From Parachlorella kessleri (lineage: Eukaryota > Chlorophyta > Trebouxiophyceae > Chlorellales > Chlorellaceae), in NCBI GenBank assembly GCA_001598975.1, contig BBXU01000243.1, forward strand, positions 1 to 23,478: DNA of 23,478 nt, in the 5' to 3' direction. Every line of letters begins with the position of its first letter. Position 1 is the first letter of the stretch. Shown piece after piece: positions 9,465 to 19,097 of this stretch. The position numbers and the translations under genes were made by a program. The notes below the pieces were generated by a model. It was not told the origin of the DNA. It saw only the letters and a program-made list of their open reading frames with translations, and made no database searches.

Positions 9465-12400
9465 CTGCGATAGGGCAAGGGAGGGATAGGTACAATTAGC
9501 CGGGTGTACAAGTGAGGGAGTGGGGCTTGCTGCAATCCTACGTAATATTCAGCAGGGAGCTGAGTAAGATTATGTAATTGCCTAAGCCGTATGAGTTAAG
9601 CTTGTTGGTGCAGGGGAAGTGTACCATCAATAAGTCCATCAAACCTACTGCATGCGGTGCCTGTACACAGCACCTCTCCGACCCACCTTGGCAGGGGGCA
9701 GGCTCACGCCAGTGCTGTCGTTGGGGTCCTTCTTGCTGCGCCCGCAGCAGCCACTCTTCTTCTCGGTGCCGTCCTTGGATGCTACCAGGGAGGGGGGGGC
9801 CAAGCGGCCGCCCTCCTGGGGGGTGTGGTTCGCCAGCCAGGCCAGCTTCTCGGTCGAGCCAAAGAGGCCGATAGAGTCAGCCAGCAGGCGGATTGACCAG
9901 GTGTAGAACACAAGCATCTGCAGGCATGGCACGGGGCAGCTACTCAGGTGGCGTGGCGTCTGGTTGCATGATGGAGGGCAGCAGCATGCTGAGGGGAGGG
10001 TGAAAGGCACAGGGCCTGCCGGACCAGGGGTTGCGTTTGAGCACAGCACGGGGTAGGAGCGCAGGAACAGGAGCAGGGTTGCAGGCATGCAAGCTCCACA
10101 TGAGGATGAAACACTGGGGGCAAGTTAGTGCAGGACCCCCCGAAGCAAGCTCAACAAGCAGCCCAAGACCAGCAGCCTACCCACCTGGATGGACTGTGAG
10201 AATGCCAGGCCGACGTTGGAGGAGCCCAGGTCCCTCCACTGCCCAATGCCAAAGCACGCCACAGACAGCACCATGCAGGCGCCGTAGAAGTCGCAGAAGA
10301 AGGCCAGCCACAGGTTGAGGCACTCGGCGCCAAACAGGGCCTTGTGAGCCAGGTTCACCTTCTCCTCGGTCACCTGCATGTCAGAAGGGGTACCAGGGGT
10401 GAATAAAATGAAAGTAATCTTAGGGTGTTTTGGCTAACTCCTGGGCATCACCCAAAGAAAGGGTAGCATGGTGCACAAGAGGCAAGCGAAATGAGTGGAG
10501 AGGGGCTGTTTTCCAGGAGCGCCGTGTGTGACCGCTGCTGCTGTTTGATGTGTGAGCGCACCTCGGTGAAGTATTGCTGCTTGCCGTAGGCCTGGATCAC
10601 GCCCAGACCGTCCAGGGACTCAGCAACCAGGGTCACCAGGTCACCTGCGGTGATAGAAGTTCATGGCATTTACTGATGGGTTTCGCCCAGACAATCAGTG
10701 TGTTGCACCAGGTCTGACCAGGGTTGCCGACACACCAGGCCATGACAGCAGAGCTAATCTCTGTGTACGCCGGACGGTGGTCTGCTATGCCTGACAGAAG
10801 TCACAGCTGGCCCCCTACCGCCTGCGAAGGGGTTGCCCTCCCAAGTGCAACCCTCTCCCCACCTTCACAAAGCATAACGAAGGTGCCAGGTCGTCCCTCC
10901 CACTGCACAGCCAGTAAGCTACAGCAGGCACAAGCATGCTCACCAGCGGTGTTCATGCGCAGCTTCTTGAGGTGGGTGGCTGCCGGGACGTAGAGCGCAA
11001 GCATGAGGCCGCTAACCAGGAATAGGCCGCCGGCCAGGGCAGAGAAGAGCGGGATGGTGACAGAGACGGTGATGGTGGTGGCCAGAAGGATGAGGGAGTA
11101 GATGCCTGCAGGGGTCAAGCCTAGGCTGTTAGTCTAGACTAGGCTAGGCTAGATGCCCGCAGGGGTCAAGAGTCTTGGCTGTTACGACTAGACTAGGCTA
11201 GATGCCTGCAGGGAGGCCAGGGTGGCGTCAAACACAAGCACAGCAGGGGTAGAGCAGCAGCTGTGGCAGGGGCCACAGACTTATTATCTCACCCCAGGGG
11301 TCCCAGGCGCATGTGTCAGGGGTCCAGCGAAAAGTTTGGGACACTGGCCTCTTGAAAAACCGGTAGCAACCCATACATATATGGCGGTGTAGCCTCACTG
11401 ACAGTCACTGGAGGTTGCTGCCCATGCCCAAGTGAGCACTCCTTCATCCCCGAGCCAGGGACCAACTACCTAGTGGGCCAAGCAGGCCCCGCTTACCAGC
11501 ATAGTAGATGGCGTCGGGTAGGGCCTCATCCAGCACATCCTGGTCCTTGGTGAATGACACCAGCAGGTCACCCACGGGGGTCTGCACGCATGGGGGAGGC
11601 AACAGGAGAGGCTGTGGATTCTCCTCTCTGTTGAGATTTTTGACAGGAGGCATCCTTGCAAGCAAGCTACAAGGCGTGCAGTGAGGCCAGGCCGGAGGAC
11701 TGGCGAGGGCGGGCAGGCTATGCCAGGAGGGAGTGTCACTGTGCATGGCCCTGCATGGCGGTGCAGGAGGTGTGGGAGCCAGGCTGTGCTGGGCGGGCAA
11801 GCTTGCCACGCCGAAGAGACGACAAGTGCTGCCAAGCACACGCAGGAGCGAGTATGTCCACCACCATTGCACCACCACCAACTCACGGTGAGGAAGAAGC
11901 CCAGGGGCGCAAACAGCACTCGGTGCACGCTCTTGGAGTGGATGCGCTGGGAGGCGCCCAGGGCCCATGCGTACAGGAAGGCGCCGCGGAAGACCATAAG
12001 GCCGATGAAGAAGGCCAGGCCCAGGATGTAGTAGTACTTGGCGTAGAACATGGGGCCGCAGTCGCCCACGCAGTTGGGGCCGTACTTGTTGTAGTAGTCG
12101 CGAGTCCACCAGCGCACAAAGTAGTCAGCCAACTGCAGGCAGGGGTGGGGCAGGGTGAGGGGGTTTGACAGGCAAAAGGCAGGGGCAGGGACTGTTTTGC
12201 AGTGTAGTCCTTGGGCAAGCGTGGTGCCAGTGCACCCGCTGCGGACCTCCCTCTCTGACCATCGCATAGAAGAGCGGGCATCACACCGCCAACATGGGAG
12301 CTGCAGCACTTGCAGCCAGCCAGCCAGCCAGCACAGCACGGACATCCTTTCATGCAACCCCGCACACAACCCTGGCAGCGGCAACGTGCTCTGAGCTGCC

Positions 12401-15400
12401 CCGCTCACCTGGCGGCTGCACTGGGCACTGAGGAAGAAGAACAGGGAGCAGAGGAAGATGGTCCAGCGAGCCTGCAGCAGCATTTGCAGCACTTTTAACA
12501 CCCTGAGACCTTGTCGCGCACGTGTGAGCTGAGTGCAGCAAGTTGGGTGTCACACAGGTGAGGCACCTTAAGTTGGATGTCACATAGGTAAGGCAGCTTG
12601 CCCAGGCATTCCTATTATGCAGAGCGCCCTGTCAGCACCACATGCGCAGGTATTCCGCCAACTGCCAGTAACCTAGCCGACACAGCTTACCTCACAGCAG
12701 AACTCCCACATGGCACGTGTCAGGGTCAGGCTGGCGCTGCGCTCGACCTTCTTTACCTCCTCCTGCAGGCACAGCAGGCCAAAGCAGCCCCAGGGAGTCT
12801 TTCAGCCGCAGAGGGATGCTGGGTCGAAGCTGAGCACAGCAGGCCAAAGCAGCCCCAGGGAGTCTTTCAGCCGCAGAGGGATGCTGGGTCGAAGCTGAGC
12901 ACAACTTGACAAAGCAAAGGGGAGCCTCTTGAAGCTGGCGCTAAATTCCATAGAAACAGGCACGGGAAAGGCCAGGCTCACCCTTTTGAGCACAGTGCAA
13001 GGCCCCTTACCAGCACGCGACTCTGCAGCTGGCCTGCTACCCTGTGCATTTCACACCCATGGTTCACTACTAATGGACGCTGCAAGCGCAAGCTAGTGTC
13101 ACCTTGAGGGCAGTCTTCTCCTCTGTCTTGGTCGCCTTCTTCTTGGTGTCACGTGGCTGCTCAGCGTTGCCAGCAGCAGCCAGCAGGTGGGAGGCGGGCA
13201 GGTACTGGGACAGCAGCTTCTGGGCGCCCTCGTTCCAGGGGCCAAAGTACAGGCAGTTGCCTTCATCCATGATGGCAACCTTGTCGCAGTAGGGCAGGAA
13301 CTCGACCTGCGCAGCGGACTGGGGGTCGCGTGAGAAAGCCAAACACCGCAGCACAGCAGCAGCAAGGGGCGTGATGTGGGCATTGCAGTGTGTGCTTAGC
13401 TGGTTGGCGTCCTACATGACAGGCATCTCCATCCCCACAGAAGTCAGTATGCTTAGGATTTAGACACTACCAAGACCGGAAAAAGTGACACGGACACCCA
13501 CTGCTTGGCTATTCAATAGCACATTGTAAGGCATGAACAGCCCCAGAAGCAGCCGAGCTGGCACCCACCCACCTGGTGGGTGATCAGCACGGTGGCCTTG
13601 TCGCACATAGCACAAACAGAAGTCCAGCAGCAAAGCTACAACCGACCCCAGAAGCAGCTGCCACCCACCCACCTGGTGTGTGATCAGGACGGTGGCCTTG
13701 TCGCGGAACAGGCCGCGCACGCAGTGCTGGAAGATGTGCTGCGCGGTGTGGTGGTCCACGGCCGACAGTGCGTTGTCCAGCAGGACCAGGTCACCGTTGT
13801 AGTAGGCGCAGCGGGCCAGGTTGAGGCGCTGGCGCTGGCCGCCGGACAGGTTGATGCCGCGCAGGCCGGCCTGCAGCAGATGGGGTGGAACAAGAGAGGA
13901 GTTTTGGGGAAGGTCTCCCAGTTCAGGCTGGCCACCCGACAGGTTGATGCCGCGCAGGCCGGCCTGCAGAGCGGGGGGACCAGGAAGGGCTTTCAAGAAG
14001 GCAACTACCAGCCGCCTTCAGCAGCAGCCAGCACTCGCGCAACCCCGGGTCCACCTTCACATCGCAGACTACATGGCTGTGTGGAGGCCCCAACACTGTT
14101 ATTTCAAGGGCACCCACGCCAAATCCAGGCAGTACCCACCTTAGTCGCCAGCCGCTGGGATCCCCAGATTTAATTTTATAAAACCATACAGGAAGTCCCA
14201 GTATTACTAGCCTACTCAGTCCAGTCCAGTCTAACAGCGCACTGCCACCTGACCGAGCTGCCAGCAACACATGCAACAGCAGGATCAAGCCCATGCATCA
14301 CCCACCTTGGAGAGGTCTCCAGCCGCCAGGATCTCCAGGTCCAGCTCCAGCGCGCAGGCATGCAGCACCTCACGGTAATGGGCCTCGTCCCAGGGCTGCC
14401 CAAACACGATGTTCTCGCGCAGGCTCAGGTTCTGGCACCAGGGGTTCTGGGGCACATATCCAAAGTCGCCGCCGGCGTGGGCGCTGCCCTCAACCTGCGG
14501 TATGGGGAGGCAAGTCATAAGAATCAACATTAGGTTGCAGCATCTGTATAGGCCTTGGGGAGCCGAATGTTCATGGCATGAGCACGGCTGGCTACCCAAC
14601 AAAACGGATAGGCCGAAGATTAGGGGATACTGCACCATAACATGCATGCAGTAGAGGCCCGGGCTGTGATGCTGGCTGAGATGATCCAGGGTCGATGCCA
14701 ACACGCCCCACCAACTACCATCATGTCACTTAGTGCAACAAGTTGTTAACTACGCGGAATCACAAAGTGCCACTCACACCAGCTCCATGTTGCCCAGGAT
14801 GGGCTGCAGGAGGGAGCTCTTGCCGGCGCCCACGCGCTCTATCAAATAGCATCATGTGTTGCAACAGATTGCTGACATAGCTGAGTCACCACTTACCAGC
14901 TCCATGTTGCCCAGGATGGCCTGCAGGAGGGAGCTCTTGCCAGCACCCACGCGGCCCACTATGGCCACCAGCTCGCCGGGCTGCACGCTGAAGTCAGGCA
15001 CGCGCAGCTGGAAGGTGTCGTTGGTGGGGTGCTTGAAGATGGCCTGCAAGGACAGCACCAAAAAAACAGAGCTAGCCGTTGGTGGGGTGCCTGAAGATGG
15101 GTATAAGGACAGCGAAACAAAAATAATAATCAGCCATTGGTGGGGTGCTTGAAGATGGTCTGCAAGGACAGCAGCAAGTGGGAAGGTGAGTAGCCGTTGG
15201 TGGGGTGCTTAGAAACGGCTTACAAGGACAGCAGCAAGGAGGAGAAGGTGTTTAGCTCCCGCTGAGGCAGCATCGTTGGTGGAAGGCAGCAGGCTAAGAT
15301 AATGGTTGGATGTGATCGGGTGACTGAACACCGGCTCTAGCACTCAGCTTTCCACTCAAAACCATGCCCAGCCATAGAGACCTCAGACTCCCAACGCCAA

Positions 15401-18400
15401 CGCCAGTCTTTGGTTTGGGTTCGGTCATAGATTAGCTTGCCGCCTACTCCACACCCAGCTTCAGCCACACACACAGCCACACACACAGCCCCCCCATCCC
15501 CCACCCCAACCCACCACCACCACCACCACACACACACAGACACACACCACACACACACACACCTTGGTGAACTGCACGCCGGTCTTGCTCTCGGTGTCGT
15601 GCCTGGGCGCCGCGGGCTCGGCCAGGAACTTCTCAATGTTGCCCGCGGCGTTGATGGCCTCGGTCACGCAGCGCAGCGCCTTGGGCAGCACCACCAGCGG
15701 GAAGCGCAGGATGTTGAAGAGGGAGAGCATGGTGAAGGCGGTGGGGGCCTGCAGCAGGGGCGGGAGGGGGGAGGAGGCGAATATGCAATAGTGACGAGGG
15801 AGAGCATGGTGGAGTCACAACAGCCAGCCAGCCAGCCAGCCAGGCAGGTTGCAGGTGTAAACCGCAGCACGCCAGTACAGGCGTTGTCACAGAACCACAG
15901 CTAGTAGATTCACACTGCCCAGAAGAACAGCCAAGCAAGCGGCCTAGCTGCTACGTCATCTGTACATGACCCACATAGATGTGTGCTGCTCAATGCGCCT
16001 GTAGGGAGGCCAGATGGCACTCACAGTGATGTAGGGCTTGGTGGAGCTGCTGTCAGTGTGGCCCAACTCATAAGGGATAAGCACCACAGACAGCACGATG
16101 GGGGGCACGCCAAACACCATGGTGACATTGACTGCAGCCAGGGTAGAACAAACGCTGGTCAACCCTGGTACATGGTACAAACTGATGCACTAGTCAGGCT
16201 GTGCAACAGTAATGCGTTGGACAGTAGTCGAAGACGTTTAGATTAAGTAAAAGGTAAATGGTGTGCTGCAAAGCACTAGGCAAGCCCCTTGCAGAGAAGT
16301 GACTGGACCCAGCCTGTACGTTTGTCTGCAGCAAAGCGGTAGGAGCTCACTCACCCGTCTTGATCACAGCGTTCCAGAACATCAGGCGGCGCTCCCTTTT
16401 GCGGACTTCCGACACCTACAGGCAGGCAAGGCCATACAGGGACTCCTGGGAGGAGGCACGCTTGGGAGGGCATCCTGAGGCTTTTCTGGTCTGATATAAG
16501 AGCGTAACGTCGTCCAGACAAGGCCCCTCAACCTATGGTACGCTGTTAGTATGTATTCTGGCACTTTCAGCTATTTACGATCTAGCTTGACTACCACCCA
16601 GCTGTGACCAGCAAGTATCGCATCCAAGGCTTACCTCATCCTCAAAGAAGCGCTCCCAGGCGTAGTACTTGACCAGCTTCATGGCAGGCAGCAGCTCCTG
16701 CAAGATGGGAGAGAAGCAGGCTGCAAAAGCTCACTATGGTACTCTCAGGCGGAGTCATGGCCAGGCACACAAGCGCACCAATCTGAAACTGCAAGGGCAT
16801 GCAGCGGCCAGCCGTGCAGGACACACGCACGAGGCAGGTGCGGCACGCCTAGGTCGGCCTAACTGAGCAATACAGGCACCCTGTCTGTCACAACTACCAG
16901 CCTTCACCAACACTCGCAGCGCAACAAAACACCACATCCTGCCGCCGACTGTCCACCTACCTGGATGATAGAGAAGCGCTCGTTGGTGTTGGGAGTGTTC
17001 TTGACCTTGTTCTTGATGATGCGCAGTCCAAAGTAGTACTGTGCTGGCACCACCAGGCACACCACAGCCACGCCAGGGAGGCAATACACGCCGACCAGGG
17101 TGGCCAGCAGGATCAGGATGGCAGCAGCCTCTATGGGGGCGCCCCACAGGTAGTGGACCTCCTGGCAGCCCTCAAAGATCTTGTTAATGTCGTTGGCCAC
17201 AAAGCTAACAGCCTCAGCAGCAGTCTCCTTGGTGAGGTGGGCCATGTTGTAGCACTTGCGGGCGACGACGGTGGTGAGGGCGGCGCGCACGCGGATGCCG
17301 ACTTGCAGGCAGCCAAAGGCCATGCGCTGGAGCATCATGCCTGCAGGGGCGGTGGCAGGGGGGCACACATTGTGAACCTGCAGGGGTGGGTTAGCAGGGG
17401 GCGCAAGAACCAAGAAAAACAGAGGCGCATCAACAAGCCCCATTGTGAAGGTACAGTATGGACAAAGCAGGGCAGGAGGCACAAAAGATTATGTGGCGCT
17501 GGTGACACAACTGTAACCAATACTGGGAACTTGGCTGCAACCATCAGCGGCTGTGATCTTGCTGTGTAGATGTACAGCAGCACCTGGTCATCTGTAATCA
17601 CCAGCCCGGCAGCCAGGCATGCAAGCAAGAGGGGAAGCTGGCTGTCACCCATCCCGTCCACACCCTGAGCCGTAACACACACTGCCAGGACTTCCAACTC
17701 TTAAATAAAGTTAAACCTACCGAGCAGCCAGGCATCCAGGAAGAAGAAGCCGGTGAGCACCCAGCCCTTCCACTCGGCGTCGTACTGGGTTTTCTGCTTG
17801 CCCTCCAGGGTGCGGATGCACAGGAGGATGGAGCGGGTGAAGTAGTAGGCTGCAGCGGCAAGGGGCAGCAGAGGGGTGGCAGCTCAGTGCAGTGAAGGAA
17901 AAAGTGATTAGTTGAGAGAGATGTGGGGATTTCTAGCGATACAGCGGGCCTGGAAGGCTGCAGGCTGACCCTGCTGCTGCCCCAATGCGCATGCTGTGCG
18001 GCACGAATGTCATAATTAATAGTGGGGCCAGCAGAGCTTCAAGGTGTGCTGCAGGAGAGACACGTACCGCCCAGGATGACGAAGACAGACCACATCAGCT
18101 TGAAGAAGCCGGCCTTGAGAATGTCCCAGCCGTAGGTCTTCCACAAGACCTGCAAGAGCAGAACTAGGCGCCGGCGCTTCAGCATGGCACCATGAAAGCA
18201 AACGCTACTATGCAGGTGCAACTCTTCAACGGTGATAGTTTGATAAGAACTTTGCTGTCTATGCTGGGTAAGGCAGGTCGTAAGGAGTGCGAACGCGAGG
18301 GATGCATGACGACGACCAGTGTTGGAGACTTCGCAAAGCCTCGGTGTTGCGCTAAAGAAAGCTCATCCATTGCAATGGAACCTTGTGTACCCAGCAGAGC

Positions 18401-18917
18401 GCTCGAAGCGGCACAGGCTCGCTGCCCGAAAACCCAAGCCACCCAGACGCACCTTCATCAGCTTGGGGGGCTTGCCAGTCTCCTTACTCGCCGCCAGTGC
18501 AGCCTCCCAGTTCTTGTTGAAGTCCTCCACAGCTACCTCGGCGGTCTGATTCTTAGGCAGGGGGAGCTCCTCCACGGTCAGCTCACCGCGCCTGGCTGGA
18601 CCCACGATCCTGCAAAGGTCACGAAGCAGGAAGGTCCTCGAGTCAGAAGAGACGTCCCATAGGCAGCAGTGGGGTTATATCTTGTTTCGGAACTAAGCTG
18701 GGGCAGGCAGGACCGAGTGCAAGGGACCAGCATGATACAGGCAGCCTTATCCTCAACACGAGAGGGCAGGGCAGGACTCTTAGCCGTCTTCTGGCGGAGT
18801 AGCTGTGCAGCGCAAAGCACTAGAGCCTCGTTGCCAGACTCACCTATTCATCCAGCTGAAGGTCAGCAGGTTGAAGAAGCCCCACGTGCTGGGGTCGATG
18901 TTGAGCTTGCGACCCAT
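7030..18917 (-). CDS. ABC transporter, ABCC (MRP) subfamily, complete 27-exon gene
   Basis: Full-size ABC exporter, TMD1-NBD1-TMD2-NBD2, 1350 residues. Proteins of this subfamily move glutathione or other conjugates and organic anions across the plasma or vacuolar membrane at the cost of ATP; the substrate here is unknown. Exons: 18917-18844, 18609-18453, 18149-18068, 17849-17721, 17340-16961, 16697-16635, 16415-16355, 16131-16025, 15748-15563, 15043-14897, 14494-14306, 13870-13673, 13306-13103, 12762-12691, 12471-12409, 12132-11887, 11581-11497, 11105-10944, 10644-10562, 10373-10185, 9917-9687, 9464-9144, 8778-8668, 8322-8161, 7944-7880, 7640-7474, 7148-7030. All junctions are GT-AG and in phase, totalling 4053 nt. 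Start: ATG at 18917, opening MGRKLNIDPSTWGFF. The frame stays open upstream to a TAG at 18980-18978 but has no other ATG. There is no TMD0, so it resembles short MRP4-like ABCCs in layout. Stop TGA at 7032-7030 after STDGGQQ. Confidence 0.93.
8742..8879 (-). repeat. Duplicated 5' end of exon 23 with its acceptor
   Basis: A 44-bp segment at 8836-8879 repeats 8742-8785 with 4 mismatches, offset 94 bp. Each copy contains an acceptor (CAG|GAGCC) and the first codons of exon 23 (EPVVFSGTVRSNL). Only the copy at 8778 leads into the rest of NBD2 in frame. The upstream acceptor at 8872 would shift frame. Confidence 0.9.
9687..13306 (-). CDS. Linker, TMD2 and pre-NBD2 insert (exons 13-21)
   Basis: Exon 13 continues NBD1 (VEFLPYCDKVAIMDEG) into a Lys/Glu-rich linker (KKKATKTEEK). 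Exons 15-16 encode the first TMD2 helices (FLCSLFFFLSAQC, YYILGLAFFIGLMVFRG). Exons 16-17 hold the ABCC motif RVLFAPLGFFLTTPVGDLL with SFTKDQDVLDEALP. Exon 18 has two long hydrophobic helices. Exon 19 has SLDGLGVIQAYGKQ, the equivalent of the conserved GxxxIRAF loop. Exon 21 ends TMD2 (YTWSIRLLADSI) and then carries about 45 extra, hydrophilic residues with SGCCGRSKKD before NBD2. That insert is longer than the usual ABCC linker and lacks a recognised fold. Confidence 0.9.
11099..11214 (-). repeat. Triplicated acceptor region of exon 18
   Basis: Three copies of a roughly 50-bp unit (starts near 11099, 11150 and 11199) each contain TAGATGCCTGCAGG or a one-base variant, followed by a CTAGACTAGGCTAGG-type tail. 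The first is the real acceptor of exon 18 (exon start 11105). The second has lost the AG. The third retains CAG|GCATC but is 100 bp away and out of frame. Confidence 0.85.
12771..12900. repeat. Perfect 65-bp tandem duplication in intron 13
   Basis: Positions 12771-12835 and 12836-12900 are identical over 65 bp. The array starts 9 bp upstream (gene sense) of the exon 14 acceptor at 12762, so it supplies the branch point and polypyrimidine region of that intron. Identity suggests a recent event. Confidence 0.93.
13541..13704 (-). repeat. Duplicated 3' end of exon 12 with its donor
   Basis: The segment 13646-13704, spanning the last codons of exon 12 (ATVLITHQ), the donor CAG|GTGGGTGGG and some intron, recurs at 13541-13604 with a few changes and a 5-bp indel. 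The real donor follows 13673; the second follows 13573, 100 bp further, and would change frame if used. Confidence 0.88.
13673..15043 (-). CDS. Nucleotide-binding domain 1 (exons 10-12)
   Basis: Walker A GRVGAGKSS at about residues 443-451 (exon 10); Q-loop YVPQNPW with Gln near 478 (exon 11); ABC signature LSGGQRQR at 533-540; Walker B LVLLD ending at Asp 557; D-loop ALSAVD; switch His in LITHQ at 590 (exon 12). The residue after the Walker B Asp, where active sites have Glu and ABCC NBD1s usually have Asp, is Asn 558. NBD1 should therefore be a weak or non-hydrolysing site, in keeping with the known asymmetry of ABCC proteins. Introns on both sides of exons 10 and 12 contain copies of the exon ends. 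Confidence 0.93.
13834..13969 (-). repeat. Duplicated 5' end of exon 12 with its acceptor (ABC signature copy)
   Basis: Positions 13834-13876 recur at 13927-13969 with 2 mismatches in 43 bp, offset exactly 93 bp. Both copies include CTGCAG|GCCGGCC and codons for AGLRGINLSGGQ. The interval is open in frame, so the upstream acceptor (exon start 13963) would add 31 residues, including a second LSGGQ, and then continue into the normal exon. Confidence 0.92.
14778..14953 (-). repeat. Duplicated 3' half of exon 10 (Walker A) with donor
   Basis: Positions 14895-14953 recur at 14778-14836, 59 bp each with 3 mismatches, offset 117 bp. The copy in intron 10 still encodes VGAGKSSLLQPILGNMEL followed by GTGTGAGT. 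Reading straight from exon 10 into it meets a stop, so it would need its own acceptor to be an exon. Confidence 0.92.
15020..15240 (-). repeat. Four-copy degenerate tandem array of the exon 10 acceptor region
   Basis: Units begin near 15020, 15078, 15136 and 15196 (periods 58, 58 and 60 bp). Each contains a version of GTTGGTGGGGTGCTTGAAGA, which on the gene strand encodes the first residues of exon 10 (IFKHPTN). The real acceptor precedes 15043. The third unit keeps CTTGCAG|ACC (start 15159). The second and fourth have lost AG. Confidence 0.88.
15464..15562. repeat. CA / CCA microsatellite forming the donor end of intron 9
   Basis: A mixed tract of CACA and CCACCA units. On the gene strand intron 9 begins AAG|GTGTGTGTGTGT, so the donor is the first GT of the repeat, and changes in repeat length happen right next to the splice site. 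Confidence 0.85.
15563..18917 (-). CDS. ABCC N-terminus and TMD1 (exons 1-9, residues 1-413)
   Basis: Exon 1 has the ABCC entry motif, FFNLLTFSWMNR, directly before the first transmembrane domain, so the protein lacks TMD0. Exons 2-3 carry a charged linker (LTVEELPLPKN) and the lead-in VLWKTYGWDILKAGFFKL. Exon 5 (380 nt) holds helices and the intracellular loop around LTTVVARKCYNMAHLTKE. Exons 5-6 give the hallmark NTNERFSIIQELLPAMKLVK followed by YYAWERFFEDE. Exon 9 has the hallmark LSLFNILRFPL before NBD1. These match family-wide TMD1 motifs. Exons 6, 7 and 8 are only 63, 61 and 107 nt but each is needed to keep phase and motif order. Confidence 0.9.
15823..15846. repeat. CAGC tetranucleotide repeat in intron 8
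   Basis: About five to six CAGC/CCAG units, followed by CAGGCAGG. A similar short CAGC run occurs near 12312-12333 in intron 15. Simple repeats only. Confidence 0.8.
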
Positions 18918-19097
18918 CGCGCAGGTGTCGCAGTTTGGTTTGCGCACAGGTGGTGATAGTCTTAGCCGACTGCTCTGCTACTGACAAGGTGTGGGAGTGT
19001 ATGGGCGATGGTGAGTGCTGAGCCCCCTCGAGTCTCGCCGACGGCTGCCCGTGGCGGTCACAAAACCAAAGAACTGTGTTGTCCCGACCTACCTCCG

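Noticed and set aside
11656..12168. 170-codon plus-strand frame opposite ABC exon 16
   Set aside because: It is explained by the codon bias of the coding strand, which carries a clear TMD2 exon; no family motif on the plus strand.
13580..14173. 197-codon plus-strand frame opposite NBD1
   Set aside because: Antisense to exon 12 and its duplicated edges; no recognisable domain.
15020..15240. CRISPR-like spaced repeats
   Set aside because: Units are degenerate, contiguous, and clearly derived from an exon edge in a eukaryotic gene; there are no unique spacers or cas genes.
18918..18980. N-terminal extension of the ABC protein (open frame RKPNCDTCA before MGRKL)
   Set aside because: The residues look protein-like and an acceptor could exist at the TAG, but no upstream exon with a start codon and matching donor was found, so the ATG at 18917 is kept.
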